A stretch of DNA of 64,000 nt from Flammeovirgaceae bacterium (GTDB lineage Bacteria > Bacteroidota > Bacteroidia > Cytophagales > Cyclobacteriaceae), in the NCBI GenBank assembly GCA_015180985.1, contig CP054185.1, positions 1,853,001 to 1,917,000 on the forward strand, in the 5' to 3' direction. The position numbers were made by a program, and so were the translations under genes. The notes under the pieces were generated by a model. The model made no database searches. It was not told where the DNA came from and saw nothing but the letters and a program-made list of their open reading frames with translations. Shown in pieces: positions 62,993 to 64,000 of this stretch; the stretch's first letter is position 1; every line of letters starts with the position of its first letter.

Positions 62993-64000
62993 CTACTTAA
63001 GTAGCCCGTTGCGCAATTGCAGGCGCCATACATCATCATAAGTCAGCACACCTTCATCCACCATCTCCCTTATCACTTCTATCAATAACTCAGCATCTTT
63101 CGGGTTAATGGCCCGCTCCAGTTCTTCGCTGGTCATTAGTTTATTTTTTAGAAGTCGCATTATTTCCTGTCGGAGTAACAAGGCTTCCGCTTCGTTCTCT
63201 TTCTTCTTTTTTGCAATGCACACATCGCATGTACCGCAGGGTTGCCAGGTTTCCTCTCCGAAATAATCCTGTATCAGGTTCATGCGGCAGCGGTGCGTTG
63301 ACGTGGTGTATTCAATCATGGCTTTCATTCGCGACACGGCCAGTTCTTTACGCTCCTTCAGCCGGTGCAGGTTCAGCGGCAGGTGGTCGGCATCCTGGCG
63401 GGGAAGCACAAACGTAACCTGCGGACTATCCTTGCGTGGCAGGTACACCATGGCCTGCAACTGGTGTAAATGGGTAAGCATTGAAGTAATTTCGCCAACA
63501 GTTGTCTTCATGGCGTTGGCCAGGTAGTCTTCTGAAATTTTTACATAGCCGCTGTATAACTGGCCGCCATACAACCGAAGCAGCATCTTAATGAAAGGGT
63601 CAAACCGGGCGTTAGCCACCTGGAAGGCGTATAATTCAGCAGGCTCCATTTTAAAGTGCAGTTGCGAAGGGCTGTAATAACTTTCACTAAAGGCTATCAA
63701 TCCTTCTTCTTCAAGTTTTTTCAGTGCACTGTACACCTCTGCCATGTGCAGCGAAAACCGGTCAGAAAAGCTGTAGATATCAAAATCAAAACTTTCACCT
63801 TCAGCGCTGCCTAGTGCCAGTTGAAAATAGTTGGCCAGGGCCTGGTAGATTTGTTTAACGTAAGGAGCCTCCGGGTGGGATTGGTTTACTTTAGCTTCAA
63901 GACTGGCAATATCAGCATCCTCATAGAGGATAACGGCAAAGGCCCTTTTTCCATCGCGTCCGGCACGGCCCGCTTCCTGGTAATACGATTCAATATTTTC
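62993..64000 (-). CDS. recQ: ATP-dependent DNA helicase RecQ (C-terminal part, cut by window)
   Basis: The frame is open to the right edge, so only the last 335 residues are visible; the DEAH helicase domain lies outside. The first visible residues ENIESYYQEAGRAGRDG are helicase motif VI (arginine finger QEAGRAGRDG). After it comes the RecQ zinc site: RCRMNL, then PCGTCDVC. A winged-helix RQC domain extends to the C-terminus (ends RLQLRNGLLK). I see no HRDC domain, so the protein is a short form. RecQ unwinds DNA 3' to 5' in recombination and repair. Confidence 0.93.
   Translation of the reverse strand, partial: ENIESYYQEAGRAGRDGKRAFAVILYEDADIASLEAKVNQSHPEAPYVKQIYQALANYFQLALGSAEGESFDFDIYSFSDRFSLHMAEVYSALKKLEEEGLIAFSESYYSPSQLHFKMEPAELYAFQVANARFDPFIKMLLRLYGGQLYSGYVKISEDYLANAMKTTVGEITSMLTHLHQLQAMVYLPRKDSPQVTFVLPRQDADHLPLNLHRLKERKELAVSRMKAMIEYTTSTHRCRMNLIQDYFGEETWQPCGTCDVCIAKKKKENEAEALLLRQEIMRLLKNKLMTSEELERAINPKDAELLIEVIREMVDEGVLTYDDVWRLQLRNGLLK

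Overview
The window looks like chromosomal DNA of a member of the Bacteroidota, most likely order Cytophagales. Support comes from type IX secretion parts (a PorP/SprF-family protein, PorD/DUF4835, a gliding-motility C-terminal domain and a type A sorting domain), a Bacteroidota-style Rpb6-like omega subunit, an N-acyl-ornithine arginine pathway, and repeated TAnnTTTG promoter boxes in place of E. coli-type -10 boxes. Base composition is even and moderate throughout. I see no phage, transposase, integrase, CRISPR, rRNA or tRNA, so nothing marks the window as an acquired island.

Layout. 1-8.0 kb: the end of a TonB-dependent receptor, a frameshifted small Cys-rich gene, a PhoD-like phosphoesterase, an S15-type hydrolase, an Asp-box (sialidase-like) protein and a histidine kinase with a fused C-terminal domain. 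8.1-13.3 kb: ahcY, an ECF sigma/anti-sigma pair with a divergent membrane gene, a DASS transporter and an RRM RNA-binding protein. 13.3-19.1 kb: sua5-pfkA-pgk, a small two-helix protein, and a GH20 hexosaminidase lipoprotein. 19.1-26.3 kb: a 1752-residue secreted protein with a type IX-type C-terminus, divergent from a PorP/SprF gene, then a UPF0126 membrane protein. 26.3-35.0 kb: one compact arginine operon (GNAT, argG, argC, argD, argF', argB, argE, argH) behind a roughly 300-base structured leader. 35.0-39.6 kb: a Ste24-like protease and the divergent oxyR/katG pair. 39.7-46.5 kb: GH127, DUF4256, a diheme cytochrome c, an AraC regulator and an S10 peptidase. 46.5-53.1 kb: a second sigma/anti-sigma/secreted-protein cluster, a methyltransferase and HAD phosphatase pair, mdh and tilS. 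53.2-60.6 kb: an envelope and core cluster (OstA/LptA-like, T9SS cargo, bamD, rpoZ, coaBC, porD, recN). 60.6-64 kb: a lipoprotein, an outer-membrane barrel, a BASS transporter and the C-terminal part of a RecQ helicase.

How parts work together. The arginine operon covers the whole route from glutamate acylation to arginine apart from carbamoyl-phosphate synthesis. It uses a transcarbamylase of the N-acetyl/N-succinyl-ornithine type. OxyR and KatG form a peroxide sensor-response pair. The large secreted protein, the PorP/SprF protein, PorD and the sorting-domain protein belong to type IX secretion. BamD and the OstA/LptA-like protein serve outer-membrane assembly.

Most of the window is ordinary core genome. 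The signals I think deserve a second look are regulatory: a mirrored pair of TGTAAC-N17-CGTC elements between the ECF sigma gene and its divergent neighbour; a possible Arg-codon attenuator before the arginine operon; a perfect 13-bp-arm palindrome touching the start codon of the BASS transporter; and TAnnTTTG boxes only 4-7 bases from several start codons. I did not find a convincing new multi-gene system.
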